From: Bradyrhizobium sp. C9 | GTDB lineage: Bacteria; Pseudomonadota; Alphaproteobacteria; Rhizobiales; Xanthobacteraceae | DNA length: 64,000 nucleotides | Direction of reading: 5' to 3' | Assembly (NCBI RefSeq): GCF_002532045.1 | Contig: NZ_NWTG01000001.1 | Span: forward strand, 1,054,001-1,118,000 | Shown: piece by piece, positions 9,298 to 22,705 of the stretch | Position numbering within the stretch: the first letter of the stretch is position 1 | Layout of the letters: every line of letters starts with the position of its first letter | Notes under the pieces: model-generated | Database searches by the model: none | The model's input: only the letters and a program-made list of their open reading frames with translations | What the model was told of the DNA's origin: nothing | Made by a program: the position numbers and the translations under genes

Positions 9298-9314
9298 TAA
9301 TGAAATTTCCCTAA
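9298..9314. promoter_or_regulatory. candidate CbbR site in cbbR-cbbF region
   Basis: Within the 148 bases between cbbR and cbbF, TAA (9298-9300) and TAA (9312-9314) are separated by 11 bases and enclose the perfect palindrome GAAATTTC (9302-9309). T9301-N11-A9313 fits the loose LysR T-N11-A rule. The AT-rich run stands out from the GC-rich surroundings. No clear -35/-10 pair was recognised. Confidence 0.35.
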
Positions 9315-9407
9315 TTCGGCAAATCGCGCGTTGATACAGCCAAGGCGACTCCCTGCGGTCGCCTCTCGACCCCTCGGGACAGAGGGCGCGATCAACGGGA
9401 GAGGCCG

Positions 9408-10445
9408 GTGGAGATTCGTCCTGCATTGCATGCCCATCTGGAGTGGCCGACGCAGCACAACCCGTTGCGCGCCGCGACCGTTGCGGTGATCGAAGCCCTT
9501 GCCGGCGCCGCGATCGAGCTGTCGCGCATCATCGCCGCCGGCCCGCTCGCCGGCATCGGCGGCGAGAGCGGCGGCACCAATCCCGACGGCGATCGTCAGA
9601 AGACCATCGACATCGTCGCCGACAGCCTGATGCGCGAGGCGTTGCGCGCCGCGCCGGTTGCCGCGGTGCTCTCGGAGGAAGTCGAGCTGCCGGAGACGCT
9701 CGATCCCGATGCCCCGCTCTGTGTCGCGATCGATCCGCTGGATGGATCGGCCAATCTCGAAAACAACATCTCGATCGGCACGATCTTCTCGATCCGGCCG
9801 AAGGGAAACGACATCCTCTCGACCTTCTTCGAGCCCGGAACGGCGCAATGTGCTGCAGGCTGCTTCATCTACGGTCCGCAGACCGTGCTGGTGCTGGCGC
9901 TCGACCGGTGCGTCGACTGTTTCACGCTCGACCCGCGAACCGGTGAGTTCGTCCTGACCGCGCGCGACCTGCGGGTGCCGCAGAACGCGACGGAATTTGC
10001 GATCAACGCCTCGAACCGGCGGCACTGGAGCGGCCCGGTGCGCAACTACATCGACGAGTGCCTTGCCGGCGTGAACGGCGAGCGCGGCCAGGATTTCAAC
10101 ATGCGCTGGATCGGCTCGCTGGTGGCCGAGGCCTACCGCATCCTGATGCGCGGCGGCGTGTTCCTGTATCCGGCGGATGCGCGGCAGGGCTACCGCGAAG
10201 GCCGGCTGCGCCTGCTCTACGAGGCGCATCCGATCGCGCTGATCATGGAATGGGCGGGCGGCGCCGCGTCCAGCGGCCGTTCGCGCATTCTCGAGCTTTC
10301 GGCACGTACGCCGCATCAGCGCGTGCCGCTGATCATGGGATCGGCGCGCGCCGTGCGCGACGTCGATGCGATCCACCTGACCGTCGAGCCGTTGTTCGAG
10401 AGCAGCGATGCCCCGCTGTTCGCGCGGCGCGGCCTGTTCCGCTGA
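9408..10445 (+). CDS. cbbF: class I fructose-1,6-bisphosphatase (Calvin cycle)
   Basis: Protein of 345 residues, normal for class I enzymes. It hydrolyses fructose-1,6-bisphosphate (and probably sedoheptulose-1,7-bisphosphate in bacteria) to regenerate RuBP. Metal-site motifs are visible: LSEEVELPE (about 88-96) and AIDPLDGSANLENN (about 106-119). It starts with GTG at 9408, supported by GGGAGAGG just upstream. First gene of the cbb operon, 10 bases before cbbP. Confidence 0.95.
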   Translation: MEIRPALHAHLEWPTQHNPLRAATVAVIEALAGAAIELSRIIAAGPLAGIGGESGGTNPDGDRQKTIDIVADSLMREALRAAPVAAVLSEEVELPETLDPDAPLCVAIDPLDGSANLENNISIGTIFSIRPKGNDILSTFFEPGTAQCAAGCFIYGPQTVLVLALDRCVDCFTLDPRTGEFVLTARDLRVPQNATEFAINASNRRHWSGPVRNYIDECLAGVNGERGQDFNMRWIGSLVAEAYRILMRGGVFLYPADARQGYREGRLRLLYEAHPIALIMEWAGGAASSGRSRILELSARTPHQRVPLIMGSARAVRDVDAIHLTVEPLFESSDAPLFARRGLFR

Positions 10446-10455
10446 GGGGGAGCGC

Positions 10456-11331
10456 ATGTCCCGTCGACATCCCATCATCTCGATCACCGGCTCGTCCGGC
10501 GCCGGCACCACCTCGGTAAAGAAGACGTTCGAGAACATCTTCCGCCGCGAGAATGTTGTCGCGGCCTACATCGAGGGCGACGCGTTCCATCGCTACGACC
10601 GCGCCGAGATGCGCAGCCAGATGTTGGAAAAGGCCGAGCGCGGCGACAAGCATTTCAGCCATTTCAGCCCCGAGACCAATCTGTTCGAGGAGCTGGAGAA
10701 GCTGTTCAGCGACTATGCCGAGACCGGCACCGGAGCGACGCGGCACTATGTGCATGACGAGGAGGAGTCGCGGCTCTACGGCGCCAAGCCCGGCACCTTC
10801 ACCGCCTGGGAAGCGCTCCCGGAGAATTCCGACCTGCTGTTCTACGAGGGCCTGCACGGCGCCGTGGTGACCGACAAGGTGAACGTCGCGCAACACGCCG
10901 ACCTCAAGATCGGCGTCGTGCCTGTCATCAACCTAGAATGGATCCAGAAGCTGCATCGCGACCGCAGCCATCGCGGCTACTCCACCGAGGCGGTGACCGA
11001 CACCATCCTGCGCCGCATGCCAGACTATGTGAACTATATCTGCCCGCAATTCAGCGAGACCGACATCAACTTCCAGCGCGTGCCGACGGTCGACACGTCG
11101 AACCCGTTCATCGCGCGCTGGATCCCGACCCCGGATGAATCGATGGTCGTGATCCGGCTGAAGAACCCGCGCGGCATCGACTTTCCCTATCTGCTCTCGA
11201 TGATCCCCAACAGCTTCATGTCGCGCGCCAATTCGATCGTGATTCATGGCGCCAAGCTCGATCTCGCGATGCAGCTCATCCTGACCCCGCTGATCCTGCA
11301 ACTGATCGAACGAAAGAGGCGAACGATATGA
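10456..11331 (+). CDS. cbbP: phosphoribulokinase
   Basis: Protein of 291 residues, typical of the bacterial octameric phosphoribulokinase. It phosphorylates ribulose-5-phosphate with ATP to give RuBP, the CO2 acceptor. The P-loop GSSGAGTTS is at residues 12-20, and [10 protein letters not shown] follows at about 36-45, containing the conserved catalytic Asp. The ATG at 10456 has GGGGGAG upstream. It sits directly after cbbF and its last codons overlap the cbbT start by 4 bases. Confidence 0.96.
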   Translation: MSRRHPIISITGSSGAGTTSVKKTFENIFRRENVVAAYIEGDAFHRYDRAEMRSQMLEKAERGDKHFSHFSPETNLFEELEKLFSDYAETGTGATRHYVHDEEESRLYGAKPGTFTAWEALPENSDLLFYEGLHGAVVTDKVNVAQHADLKIGVVPVINLEWIQKLHRDRSHRGYSTEAVTDTILRRMPDYVNYICPQFSETDINFQRVPTVDTSNPFIARWIPTPDESMVVIRLKNPRGIDFPYLLSMIPNSFMSRANSIVIHGAKLDLAMQLILTPLILQLIERKRRTI

Positions 11332-13349
11332 CCGCACTTGCGTCCGTTGCCAGCCGGCCCGAAATCAGCCATGACGAGATGGCCAACGCCATCCGCTTCC
11401 TCGCCATCGACGCGGTGGAGCAGGCGAAGTCCGGCCATCCCGGCATGCCGATGGGCATGGCCGATGTCGCGACCGTGCTGTTCACCGACTTCCTGAAGTT
11501 CGATCCGGCCGATCCGGCCTGGCCCGACCGCGACCGCTTCGTGCTGTCGGCGGGCCACGGCTCGATGCTGCTCTATGCGCTGCTCTATCTGACGGGCTAC
11601 GAGCGCATGACGCTCGATCAGCTCAAGGCCTTCAGGCAATGGGGATCGCAAACCCCTGGTCATCCGGAGTACGGGCATACGCCGGGTGTCGAGACCACGA
11701 CCGGGCCGCTCGGGCAGGGGATCGCGACCGCGGTCGGCATGGCGCTCGCCGAGCGCTTGATGAACGCCCGCTTCGGTGACGACCTGGTCGATCACTACAC
11801 CTATGTGATCGCCGGCGATGGCTGCCTGATGGAAGGCCTCAGCCACGAGGCGATCTCGCTCGCCGGCCATCTGCGGCTGAACCGGCTGATCGTGCTGTTC
11901 GACGACAACCGGATCTCGATCGACGGCGCCACCTCGCTGTCCTGTTCGGATGACCAGACGGCGCGGTTTGCGGCCAGCGGCTGGAACGTCTGCCGCATCG
12001 ACGGCCACGATCCGCAGGCAATCTCTGCCGCGATCAGGCAGGCACGCGCGAGCGACCGTCCGTCGTTGATCGCCTGCCGGACGGTGATCGGGTTCGGCGC
12101 GCCGAACCGGCAGGGCAGCGAGAAGGTGCATGGCGCGCCGCTCGGTGCTGACGAGACGGCGAAGACCCGCGCCGCACTGGGCTGGCCGTATCCGGCCTTC
12201 GATGTCCCCGATGCCGTGCTGGCCGAGTGGCGCGAGCTCGGCGGTCGCGGCCGCGACGCACGACGGGCCTGGATAGAGCGCTCGCGCAGCGCCTGCAAGG
12301 CGGATAAGGGCGAGCGGTCTGCATTCCACGACGCGCTGAACCGGAAGTTGCCCTGCGCCTATGCCGAGGCGATGGCGAAGCTCGTGGAACGGTTCGCGAC
12401 CGAGCGGCCGAAGCTCGCCACGCGGCAGGCATCGCAGCAGGTCATCGACGTGATCGCCGAGGCTTTGCCGAATCTCCTGGGTGGCTCGGCCGACCTCACG
12501 CACTCCAATCTGACGCTGGCGAAGTCGCAGGTTTCGGTGCGGCCGGAAACGCTCGACGGCGGCTATATCCATTACGGCATCCGCGAGCACGGCATGGCGG
12601 CGGCGATGAACGGAATCGCGCTGCATGGCGGGTTCATTCCCTATGGCGGCACCTTCCTCAGCTTCGCCGATTACAGCCGGCCGGCGATCCGCCTGGCGGC
12701 GCTGATGGGGATCCGCGTCATCCATGTGATGACCCACGATTCGATCGGGCTCGGCGAGGACGGGCCGACGCACCAGCCGGTCGAGCATCTGGCGGCGCTG
12801 CGGGCGATCCCGAACCTGCTGGTGTTCCGTCCGGCCGATGCGGTCGAGACGGCGGAAGCCTGGGACTGTGCGCTGAAGGCCGAGACCTCGCCGTCAATCC
12901 TCTGCCTGTCGCGGCAGGCGCTGCCGACGGTGCGCGACGGCAGCAAGGACAACCAGGTCGCGCTCGGCGCCTACGTTCTCGTCGAGCCGGCCTTCGGGCG
13001 TGACGTCACCCTGATTGCAACGGGTTCGGAGGTGTCGATCGCGCTCGAAGCCGCAAAGCTGCTGGCGGAAGCAGGGGTGAAGGCCGCGGTGGTCTCGGCC
13101 CCGTGCTTCGACCTGTTCCGCCAGCAGCCGCGCGATTATCGCGCCCAGGTGCTGGGCAGCGCGCCGCGCGTCGGCGTCGAAGCCGCCGTCGAGGGCGATT
13201 GGGCCCGCTGGCTCGGCAGCGACGGCGTATTCGTCGGCATGACCGGCTTCGGCGCGTCCGCGCCGGCCGACGTGCTCTACCGCGAATTCGGCATTACGCC
13301 GGCGGCCATCGCCGCCGCAGCAAAACAGCTCACGCAACGAGCGGATTGA
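11328..13349 (+). CDS. cbbT: transketolase
   Basis: Protein of 673 residues, the normal bacterial transketolase length. It moves two-carbon units between sugar phosphates with thiamine diphosphate. N-terminal [19 protein letters not shown], the ThDP/Mg motif [20 protein letters not shown], and the pyrimidine-domain stretch [18 protein letters not shown] are all present. The start overlaps cbbP by 4 bases (ATGA), so translation is coupled. This is likely the CO2-fixation copy, with another housekeeping copy elsewhere (inference). Confidence 0.96.
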   Translation: MTALASVASRPEISHDEMANAIRFLAIDAVEQAKSGHPGMPMGMADVATVLFTDFLKFDPADPAWPDRDRFVLSAGHGSMLLYALLYLTGYERMTLDQLKAFRQWGSQTPGHPEYGHTPGVETTTGPLGQGIATAVGMALAERLMNARFGDDLVDHYTYVIAGDGCLMEGLSHEAISLAGHLRLNRLIVLFDDNRISIDGATSLSCSDDQTARFAASGWNVCRIDGHDPQAISAAIRQARASDRPSLIACRTVIGFGAPNRQGSEKVHGAPLGADETAKTRAALGWPYPAFDVPDAVLAEWRELGGRGRDARRAWIERSRSACKADKGERSAFHDALNRKLPCAYAEAMAKLVERFATERPKLATRQASQQVIDVIAEALPNLLGGSADLTHSNLTLAKSQVSVRPETLDGGYIHYGIREHGMAAAMNGIALHGGFIPYGGTFLSFADYSRPAIRLAALMGIRVIHVMTHDSIGLGEDGPTHQPVEHLAALRAIPNLLVFRPADAVETAEAWDCALKAETSPSILCLSRQALPTVRDGSKDNQVALGAYVLVEPAFGRDVTLIATGSEVSIALEAAKLLAEAGVKAAVVSAPCFDLFRQQPRDYRAQVLGSAPRVGVEAAVEGDWARWLGSDGVFVGMTGFGASAPADVLYREFGITPAAIAAAAKQLTQRAD

Positions 13350-13364
13350 AAGGAGGACGCCACC

Positions 13365-14447
13365 ATGGCGCGGATAACCTTGAGGCAGTTGCTGGACCAC
13401 GCCGCCGAACGCGGCTACGGCGTGCCGGCTTTCAACATCAACAATATGGAGCAGGGCCTCGCCATCATGGAGGCAGCGGCTTCCTGCGATGCGCCTGTGA
13501 TCATCCAGGCTTCGCGCGGCGCGCGGTCCTACGCTAACGACATCATGCTGGCGAAGATGATCGATGCGTTGGAGGAGATGTATCCGCAGATCCCGCTCTG
13601 CCTGCATCTCGATCACGGCAACGAGGAGGCGACCTGCGCCACCGCGATCCGCTACGGCTTCACCTCGGTCATGATGGACGGTTCGCTCGAGGCCGACGCC
13701 AAGACCGCGGCCGACTACGACTACAATGTCGATATCACCCGGCGGGTGGTCGACATGGCGCACTGGGTCGGCGCGTCGGTCGAAGGCGAGCTCGGCGTGC
13801 TCGGCTCGCTCGAGCATGGCGGCGGCGAGCAGGAGGACGGTCACGGCGTCGAGGGCAAGCTCAGCCATGACCAGCTGCTCACCGACCCGGACCAGGCGGT
13901 CGATTTCGTCCGCGCCACCAGGGTCGATGCGCTCGCGATCGCGATGGGCACCTCGCACGGCGCCTACAAGTTCACACGGCGGCCCGACGGCGAGATCCTG
14001 GCGATGCGCGTGGTTGAGGAGATCCACGCGCGCCTGCCCAACACGCATCTGGTGATGCACGGCTCGTCCTCGGTGCCGCAGCCGCTGCAGGACATGTTCA
14101 ACCAGTTCGGCGGCGAGATGCCGCAGACCTGGGGCGTGCCGGTCGAAGAGATCGTCCGCGGCATCAAGCACGGCGTGCGCAAGGTCAACATCGACACCGA
14201 CTGTCGCCTGGCGATGGCGGCCGCCTTCCGCAAGGTCGCGGTACAGTCGAAGAGCGAGTTCGATCCGCGCAAGTTCCTCAAGCCGGCGATGGATGCGCTG
14301 CGCGAACTCTGCCGTGACCGCTTCGAGCAGTTCGGCACGGCCGGCAATGCCGCCCGGATCAAGGTGGTTGCACTGCCGGAGATGGCCCGACGCTACCGCG
14401 CCGGCGCGCTCGATCCGCAGATTGGAAAGATCACCCAGGCCGCCTGA
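13365..14447 (+). CDS. cbbA: class II fructose-bisphosphate aldolase (CbbA type)
   Basis: Zinc-dependent aldolase of 360 residues that condenses dihydroxyacetone phosphate with glyceraldehyde-3-phosphate or erythrose-4-phosphate. The zinc-site segment HLDHGN is at residues 81-86, followed by the [18 protein letters not shown] segment and later [10 protein letters not shown] and [13 protein letters not shown]. An excellent ribosome site (AAAGGAGG) precedes the ATG. It lies 15 bases after cbbT and 36 before cbbL. Confidence 0.96.
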   Translation: MARITLRQLLDHAAERGYGVPAFNINNMEQGLAIMEAAASCDAPVIIQASRGARSYANDIMLAKMIDALEEMYPQIPLCLHLDHGNEEATCATAIRYGFTSVMMDGSLEADAKTAADYDYNVDITRRVVDMAHWVGASVEGELGVLGSLEHGGGEQEDGHGVEGKLSHDQLLTDPDQAVDFVRATRVDALAIAMGTSHGAYKFTRRPDGEILAMRVVEEIHARLPNTHLVMHGSSSVPQPLQDMFNQFGGEMPQTWGVPVEEIVRGIKHGVRKVNIDTDCRLAMAAAFRKVAVQSKSEFDPRKFLKPAMDALRELCRDRFEQFGTAGNAARIKVVALPEMARRYRAGALDPQIGKITQAA

Positions 14448-15947
<1,500 letters not shown>

Positions 15948-15959
15948 CAGGAGTCTCTT

Positions 15960-16385
15960 ATGCGCGTGACCCAAGGTTGTTTCTCATTCCTGCCCGATCT
16001 CACCGATGAGCAGATCGCCGCGCAGGTGCAATACTGCCTCGACAAGGGCTGGGCGGTGAACATCGAGTTCACCGACGATCCGCATCCGCGCAACACCTAT
16101 TGGGACATGTGGGGCCTGCCGATGTTCGACCTGCGCGATGCGGCAGGGATCATGAAGGAGCTCGCCGATTGCCGGCGGGTCTATGGCGACCGCTACATCC
16201 GGATCTCCGGCTTCGATTCCGGCCACGGCTGGGAGTCGGTGCGGCTGTCCTTCATCGTCAACCGGCCGCGCGAGGAACCCGGCTTCCGGCTCGACCGCCA
16301 GGAGGCTGCCGGACGTAACCTGCATTACGCGACGCATTCCTATGCGGCGAGCCGCCCCGAGGGCGAACGCTACACCGATCGTTGA
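15960..16385 (+). CDS. cbbS: RuBisCO small subunit, red-type
   Basis: Small subunit of 141 residues. Red-type small subunits are about 130-140 residues with a C-terminal hairpin extension; here the extension ends in GRNLHYATHSYAASRPEGERY. The N-terminal MRVTQGCFSFLPDLTDEQIAAQV and the WDMWGLPMF segment are diagnostic. GGAG precedes the ATG. It is the last gene before a strong hairpin that separates it from cbbX. Confidence 0.97.
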   Translation: MRVTQGCFSFLPDLTDEQIAAQVQYCLDKGWAVNIEFTDDPHPRNTYWDMWGLPMFDLRDAAGIMKELADCRRVYGDRYIRISGFDSGHGWESVRLSFIVNRPREEPGFRLDRQEAAGRNLHYATHSYAASRPEGERYTDR

Positions 16386-16445
16386 CCGCGTCCGGCTGAA
16401 AAGCCAGGCGGGTTGCTCCCTCGACCGTCTGGTCCGGATGCACTT

Positions 16446-16473
16446 CTCCGTCGTCGCCGCCGCGGCGACGGAG
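16446..16473 (+). terminator. hairpin between cbbS and cbbX
   Basis: CTCCGTCG (16446-16453) pairs perfectly with CGACGGAG (16466-16473) around a 12-base GC-rich loop, followed by CTTTTCT. This looks like a weak intrinsic terminator. Between cbbS and cbbX it could lower cbbX and cbbY transcription relative to the abundant RuBisCO subunits, or stabilise the upstream 3' end. Confidence 0.55.
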
Positions 16474-16492
16474 CTTTTCTCGAAGCGAGAGG

Positions 16493-17422
16493 ATGATGAC
16501 CCAAGCGCAAGAACAAATCCGCGAGACGCCGCCCGAGACCATCGACCTCAGGCACGAGTTTGCCGATCTCGGCATCGGCGACGTGCTCGATCAACTCGAT
16601 TCCGAACTGATCGGCCTCAAGCCCGTGAAGACCCGTATCCGGGAGATCGCTTCGCTGCTGCTGGTCGAACGCATCAGGCAGAAGATGGCGCTGGCGACGA
16701 CGTTTCCGACCCTGCACATGTCGTTCACCGGCAATCCCGGCACCGGCAAGACCACGGTCGCGCTGCGGATGGCCGGGATCCTGCACAAGCTCGGCTTCGT
16801 GCGCCGCGGCCATGTCATCAGCGTCACGCGCGATGATCTGGTTGGGCAATACATCGGCCACACCGCGCCGAAGACGAAGGAAATACTGAAGAAGGCGATG
16901 GGCGGCGTGCTGTTCATCGACGAGGCCTACTACCTCTACCGCCCCGAGAACGAGCGCGACTACGGCCAGGAGGCGATCGAGATCCTGTTGCAGATCATGG
17001 AAGCGCAGCGCGAGGATCTGGTGGTGATCCTGGCCGGCTATGGCGACCGCATGGAGAAGTTCTTCCAGAGCAATCCGGGGTTCCGCTCCCGCATCGCCCA
17101 TCACATCGACTTCCCCGACTATTCCGACGGCGAGCTGCTCTGGATCGCCGAGCTGATGCTGCAGCAGCAGAATTATCGTTTCTCGCCGGAAGCGCGCGAG
17201 GCCTTCACCCGGTACATCGGCATCCGCAAGGAACAGCCGCTGTTTTCCAATGCGCGCTCGATCCGCAACGCGCTCGACCGCATCCGGCTGCGCCAGGCCA
17301 ACCGGATCGTGGCCAAGCTCGACCGCACGCTCACCGCCGACGATGTGATGGCGATCGAGGCCGGCGACGTGCTTGCCAGCCGCGTGTTCGCGAAGGGAAC
17401 TGGCGCGGCGGGCGAGGGATGA
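16493..17422 (+). CDS. cbbX: CbbX, red-type RuBisCO activase
   Basis: AAA+ ATPase of 309 residues that pulls the C-terminal tail of the red-type large subunit to free inhibited RuBisCO. Walker [10 protein letters not shown] is at 80-88, Walker B LFIDEA at 140-145, and the pore-region segment [11 protein letters not shown] at about 118-128. Two adjacent ATG codons (16493 and 16496) follow AGAGG closely; the second has slightly better spacing, so the protein may be one residue shorter. Its stop overlaps the cbbY start by 4 bases. Confidence 0.96.
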   Translation: MMTQAQEQIRETPPETIDLRHEFADLGIGDVLDQLDSELIGLKPVKTRIREIASLLLVERIRQKMALATTFPTLHMSFTGNPGTGKTTVALRMAGILHKLGFVRRGHVISVTRDDLVGQYIGHTAPKTKEILKKAMGGVLFIDEAYYLYRPENERDYGQEAIEILLQIMEAQREDLVVILAGYGDRMEKFFQSNPGFRSRIAHHIDFPDYSDGELLWIAELMLQQQNYRFSPEAREAFTRYIGIRKEQPLFSNARSIRNALDRIRLRQANRIVAKLDRTLTADDVMAIEAGDVLASRVFAKGTGAAGEG

Positions 17423-18138
17423 TGAACCAGGCGCTCGCAGCGATCCGGACCGCAGGAATGCGTGACATCATTGCGGGCGCGCGCGCCTTGATCTTCGATA
17501 TCGACGGCACGCTTGCCGAGACCGAGGAGGTACATCGCCGCGCCTTCAATGAGGCGTTCGCCGAGGCCGGCTTCGATTGGTTCTGGGACCAGGTCACCTA
17601 CACGCGGCTACTTCGGGTCGCCGGCGGCAAGGAGCGCATCCGCGCCTTCGACCAACGCAACGCGGTTCCGTCGCTGACATTCGCTGACATTGCCGACCTG
17701 CACGCGATCAAAACCGCGCGCTACGCCGCGCTGATCGCGGCAGGCGGCTGCCCGTTGCGGCCGGGCGTGAGGGCCTGGCTCGCCGGCGCCCGCAGCCGCG
17801 GCCAGCGCCTGGCGATCGCCACGACGACGTCGCATGGCAATATCGAGGCGTTGTTGTCGGTCGCGCTCGGGCTCGAGTGGGCCGATCTGTTCGAGGCGAT
17901 CGTTGCCGGCGACGACGTGCCGCGGAAGAAGCCGGCCCCAGACGTCTATCTCGAGGTCCTGGCGCGGCTCGGGCTCGGACCGGCGGATTGCATCGCGGTC
18001 GAGGATTCCGGCAACGGCCTTGCCGCGGCCGGGCAGGCCGGCATCCCCGTGGTCATCACCCGCAGCACCTATTTCAGCGACGACGATTTCGCCGGAGCCC
18101 TGCTGGTTGTTGACGATCTCTCCGAGATCGGCGCCTGA
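17419..18138 (+). CDS. cbbY: CbbY, HAD phosphatase for xylulose-1,5-bisphosphate
   Basis: HAD-superfamily phosphatase of 239 residues. The nucleophile motif is DIDGTLAE (27-34); the cap begins [13 protein letters not shown]; the third motif lysine is in [10 protein letters not shown]; the acidic motif is VEDSGNG. The CbbY family removes XuBP, a misfire product that inhibits RuBisCO, so it acts with CbbX in RuBisCO maintenance. It overlaps cbbX by 4 bases and ends the operon. The older name cbbZ-type phosphoglycolate phosphatase is less likely because of the [10 protein letters not shown] cap. Confidence 0.9.
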   Translation: MMNQALAAIRTAGMRDIIAGARALIFDIDGTLAETEEVHRRAFNEAFAEAGFDWFWDQVTYTRLLRVAGGKERIRAFDQRNAVPSLTFADIADLHAIKTARYAALIAAGGCPLRPGVRAWLAGARSRGQRLAIATTTSHGNIEALLSVALGLEWADLFEAIVAGDDVPRKKPAPDVYLEVLARLGLGPADCIAVEDSGNGLAAAGQAGIPVVITRSTYFSDDDFAGALLVVDDLSEIGA

Positions 18139-18171
18139 AGGCCGCTGCCGTAGTCGCGCGGCGGCTTGATT

Positions 18172-18320
18172 AATTTATTCATGCAGTGAAATAAATGGTA
18201 CTTGCGTCCATCGCACAGTAGAGGCACAATCTCACCAAAGGTTGCAGGAAGCCCTACCGCATCCCAGCGGCCTATGGGGCTTGCCAACAATTTCGGGAGA
18301 TAACGTCCTATGATCCGCCG
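18172..18320 (+). repeat. tandem leader repeat, unit A
   Basis: First of two diverged direct repeats. It opens with AATTTATTC (18172-18180), 8 bases, then AAATAAATG (18189-18197), giving inverted arms ATTTATT and AATAAAT. Shared blocks with unit B are CTTGCGTCCAT (18201-18211), ACCAAAGGTTGC (18234-18245), GCCAAC (18283-18288) and ATGATCC (18310-18316). The spacing to unit B grows from 159 to 176 bases along the unit, so small indels separate them. Confidence 0.75.
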
Positions 18321-18330
18321 CTCTCCGGTC

Positions 18331-18496
18331 AATTTATTCGGATACTTAAATAAATGACCAGTTGGCGCTTGCATCCATACGGTGGGGACAAGGTCCACCA
18401 AAGGTTGCCGGAAGCAAAGTGCCGCACCGCCAGAAGTCCTGGCGGAGGCCAGCGCTCGCCAACGATTCCGAGAGACAGGCGCTTCATGATCCTCCA
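18331..18496 (+). repeat. tandem leader repeat, unit B
   Basis: Second copy. AATTTATTC (18331-18339), 8 unrelated bases, then AAATAAATG (18348-18356): the same geometry as unit A although the spacer differs. Then CTTGCATCCAT (18368-18378), ACCAAAGGTTGC (18397-18408), GCCAAC (18458-18463) and ATGATCC (18486-18492). Conserved AT-rich arms around a free spacer look like a protein-binding site kept by selection. Confidence 0.75.
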
Positions 18497-18749
18497 CATC
18501 ATTCCTGCGCCTCGTTCGTCGCCCCACATCACTCGCGGATGAACCCGGCATTGCAGGATCGACTGATCGTGCGGAGTGAGCATTGGCGCTGTTGACGGGT
18601 TCAATCGACATTCCGCAATTTCGGTTCGTGACGGCCCCGGCGCCGATCCGACATTGCCGTGGATCTGCGGCCGGCCCACGGATGATAGCCATCGATTGAC
18701 GCTGTCCGCGGCAACGGTACCCCAACTCAAAAAACCAAGGGAGTGAAGC

Positions 18750-19823
18750 ATGTTCAAATTGAAGACCGCCTTGTTCGCGCTCGCGCTGGCCGGCGTTGCT
18801 GCGACGGTGTCCGACCGCGACGCGATGGCCCAGGCCAAGCCGACCGTTGGAATCGCGATGCCGACCAAATCCTCGGCGCGCTGGATCGACGACGGCAACA
18901 ACATCGTCAAGGTACTGAAGGAACGCGGTTACGGCACCGACCTGCAATATGCCGACGACGACATCCCGAACCAGCTCTCCCAGGTCGAGAACATGGTGAC
19001 CAAGGGCGCCAAGGTCCTGGTCATCGCGGCGATCGACGGCACCACGCTGTCCGATGCGTTGAAGCAGGCCAAGGCCCAGGGCATCACGGTGATCGCCTAT
19101 GACCGCCTGATCCGGGACACGCCGAACGTCGACTATTACGCGACCTTCGACAATTTCCAGGTCGGCGTGCTGCAGGCAGGGTCGCTCGTGAATGCGCTCG
19201 GGCTGAAGGACGGCAAGGGGCCCTTCAACATCGAGCTGTTCGGCGGCTCGCCGGACGACAACAACGCTTATTTCTTCTACGACGGCGCGATGTCGGTGCT
19301 GAAGCCCTATATCGACAGCGGCAAGCTCGTCGTCGCCAGCGGCCAGACGGGCATGGGCAAGGTTGCGACCTTGCGCTGGGACGGCGCCACCGCGCAGGCG
19401 CGGATGGACAATCTGCTCAGCGCCTTCTACGGCAAGAAGCGCGTCGATGCGGTGTTGTCGCCCTATGACGGCCTGTCGATCGGCATCATCTCCTCGCTGA
19501 AGGGTGTCGGCTACGGCAGCAAGGACCAGCCGATGCCGTTCATCAGCGGCCAGGACGCCGAGGTGCCCTCGATCAAGGCAATGCTGCGCGGCGAGCAATA
19601 CTCGACCATCTTCAAGGACACCCGCGATCTCGCCAAGGTCACAGCGGACATGGTCGATGCAGTGCTGAGCAAGAAGGAGGTCACCGTCAACGACACGAAG
19701 ACCTACAACAACGGGGTCAAGGTGGTTCCGTCCTATCTGCTCAAGCCGGTCGTGGTGGATAAGACCAATTGGGAGAAAGTCCTGATTGACAGCGGCTACT
19801 ACAAGCGCTCGCAATTCGACTAG
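18750..19823 (+). CDS. chvE: ChvE-family periplasmic sugar-binding protein
   Basis: Periplasmic binding protein of 357 residues with a signal peptide cut near DAMAQA (about residue 28). The mature part is very close to Agrobacterium ChvE as I recall it: [36 protein letters not shown], and [19 protein letters not shown] are the expected stretches. ChvE binds glucose, galactose, arabinose, xylose and related sugars, and in Agrobacterium also signals to VirA. Here it heads an ABC importer operon with gguA and gguB, so uptake is the safe role. No gbpR-type LysR gene lies beside it. Confidence 0.93.
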   Translation: MFKLKTALFALALAGVAATVSDRDAMAQAKPTVGIAMPTKSSARWIDDGNNIVKVLKERGYGTDLQYADDDIPNQLSQVENMVTKGAKVLVIAAIDGTTLSDALKQAKAQGITVIAYDRLIRDTPNVDYYATFDNFQVGVLQAGSLVNALGLKDGKGPFNIELFGGSPDDNNAYFFYDGAMSVLKPYIDSGKLVVASGQTGMGKVATLRWDGATAQARMDNLLSAFYGKKRVDAVLSPYDGLSIGIISSLKGVGYGSKDQPMPFISGQDAEVPSIKAMLRGEQYSTIFKDTRDLAKVTADMVDAVLSKKEVTVNDTKTYNNGVKVVPSYLLKPVVVDKTNWEKVLIDSGYYKRSQFD

Positions 19824-19880
19824 GGCAGGCGAGTAGGGCTGATCGCGCCGAGGCCGAGTGACGTTGCGGGATGTGATCCG

Positions 19881-21457
<1,577 letters not shown>

Positions 21458-21461
<4 letters not shown>

Positions 21462-22648
21462 CCGACAAGACAGTGTCACTTCCCGAGACCCCCAAGCATT
21501 CCGGCTTCATCAAGAACAATCTGCGCAATTACGGCATGCTGCTGTCGCTGCTCGCGATCATGCTGTTCTTCGAGATCGTGACCGACGGCACGCTGCTGCA
21601 GCCGGTCAATCTCACCAACCTCGTGCTGCAGAACAGCTACATCGTGATCATGGCGCTCGGCATGCTGCTGGTGATCGTCACCGGGCATATCGACCTTTCG
21701 GTCGGCTCGGTCGCGGGCTTCGTCGGCGCGGTCGCGGCGGTGCTGATGGTGACCTACCATGTCGACTACCCGACCGCCTTCATCGTCTGTCTGCTGGTCG
21801 GTGCCGCGATCGGCGCGGCGCAGGGCTACTGGGTCGCCTATTTCAAGATCCCGTCCTTCATCGTAACGCTGGCGGGCATGCTGGTGTTCAAGGGCCTTGC
21901 GCTCGCGGTGCTGCAGGGCCGCTCGGTCGGGCCGTTTCCGCCGACCTTCCAGAAGCTGTCGTCGGGCTTCATCCCCGAGCTGTTTCCGAGCGCCGGCACG
22001 CTGTATCCGACGTCGCTCCTGATCGGCGTCGTGCTGGCGTTCGCGCTGGTGCTGGCGAGCGCCAGGAGCCGGGCGCGCGAGCAGTCGCACGGCATCGAGG
22101 TCGAGCCCTACGCGTTCTTCATCGCCAAGAGCATCGCGCTGGCGGGCGCGGTGCTTTACTTCACCTATCTGATCGCCTCGCATCGCGGCCTGCCCAACGT
22201 ACTCGTCATCATGACGGTGCTGATCGCACTGTACGGGTTTGTCACGCGGCGGACCGTGATCGGCCGGCAGATCTATGCCGTCGGCGGCAACGCCAAGGCC
22301 GCGAAGCTGTCGGGCGTCAAGACCGAGCGGCTGACCTTCTTCACCTTCGTCAACATGGGTGTGCTGGCGGCGCTTGCCGGGCTGGTGTTCGCTGCCCGGC
22401 TCAACACCGCGACGCCGAAGGCCGGCCTCGGCTTCGAGCTCGACGTGATCGCCGCCTGCTTCATCGGCGGCGCCTCGGCCTATGGCGGCGTCGGCCGGGT
22501 CGGCGGCGCGGTGGTCGGCGCCATGATCATGGGCGTGATGAACAACGGCATGTCGATCCTCGGCATCGGCATCGACTATCAGCAAGTGATCAAGGGCCTC
22601 GTCCTGCTCGGCGCCGTCTGCATCGATGTCTACAACCAGCGCCGGTGA
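21458..22648 (+). CDS. gguB: GguB-type sugar ABC transporter permease
   Basis: Inner-membrane permease of 396 residues with roughly ten hydrophobic segments. VTGHIDLSVGSVAGFVGA is the family signature near residue 75, and the late GGASAYGGVGRVGGAVVGAMIMG stretch is typical of CUT2 permeases. The start overlaps gguA by 4 bases. With ChvE and GguA it forms a full importer for aldose sugars. Confidence 0.94.
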
Positions 22649-22705
22649 TTGCCGCGCAGGCATGATCCTGCGATAGGATGGCGGTGCAACGCAGGAGAAT
22701 GCCAC

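Larger units (their letters stand above)
18139..18749 (+). other. long gene-free leader before chvE
   Basis: About 610 bases with no gene I accept. It holds two diverged tandem repeats (18172-18320 and 18331-18496), each ending in a possible ribosome site and ATGATCC that opens only a tiny frame (15 and 18 codons). From 18500 to 18749 nothing beyond ordinary GC-rich sequence is clear; TTGACG at 18594 and 18695 could be -35 elements but lack convincing -10 partners. The chvE ribosome site (AGGGAGTG) is at 18739-18746. Confidence 0.7.

Noticed and set aside
18354..18542. Possible 62-codon gene in the leader before chvE
   Set aside because: It starts inside repeat unit B, has no ribosome site, and its sequence is not preserved in unit A.
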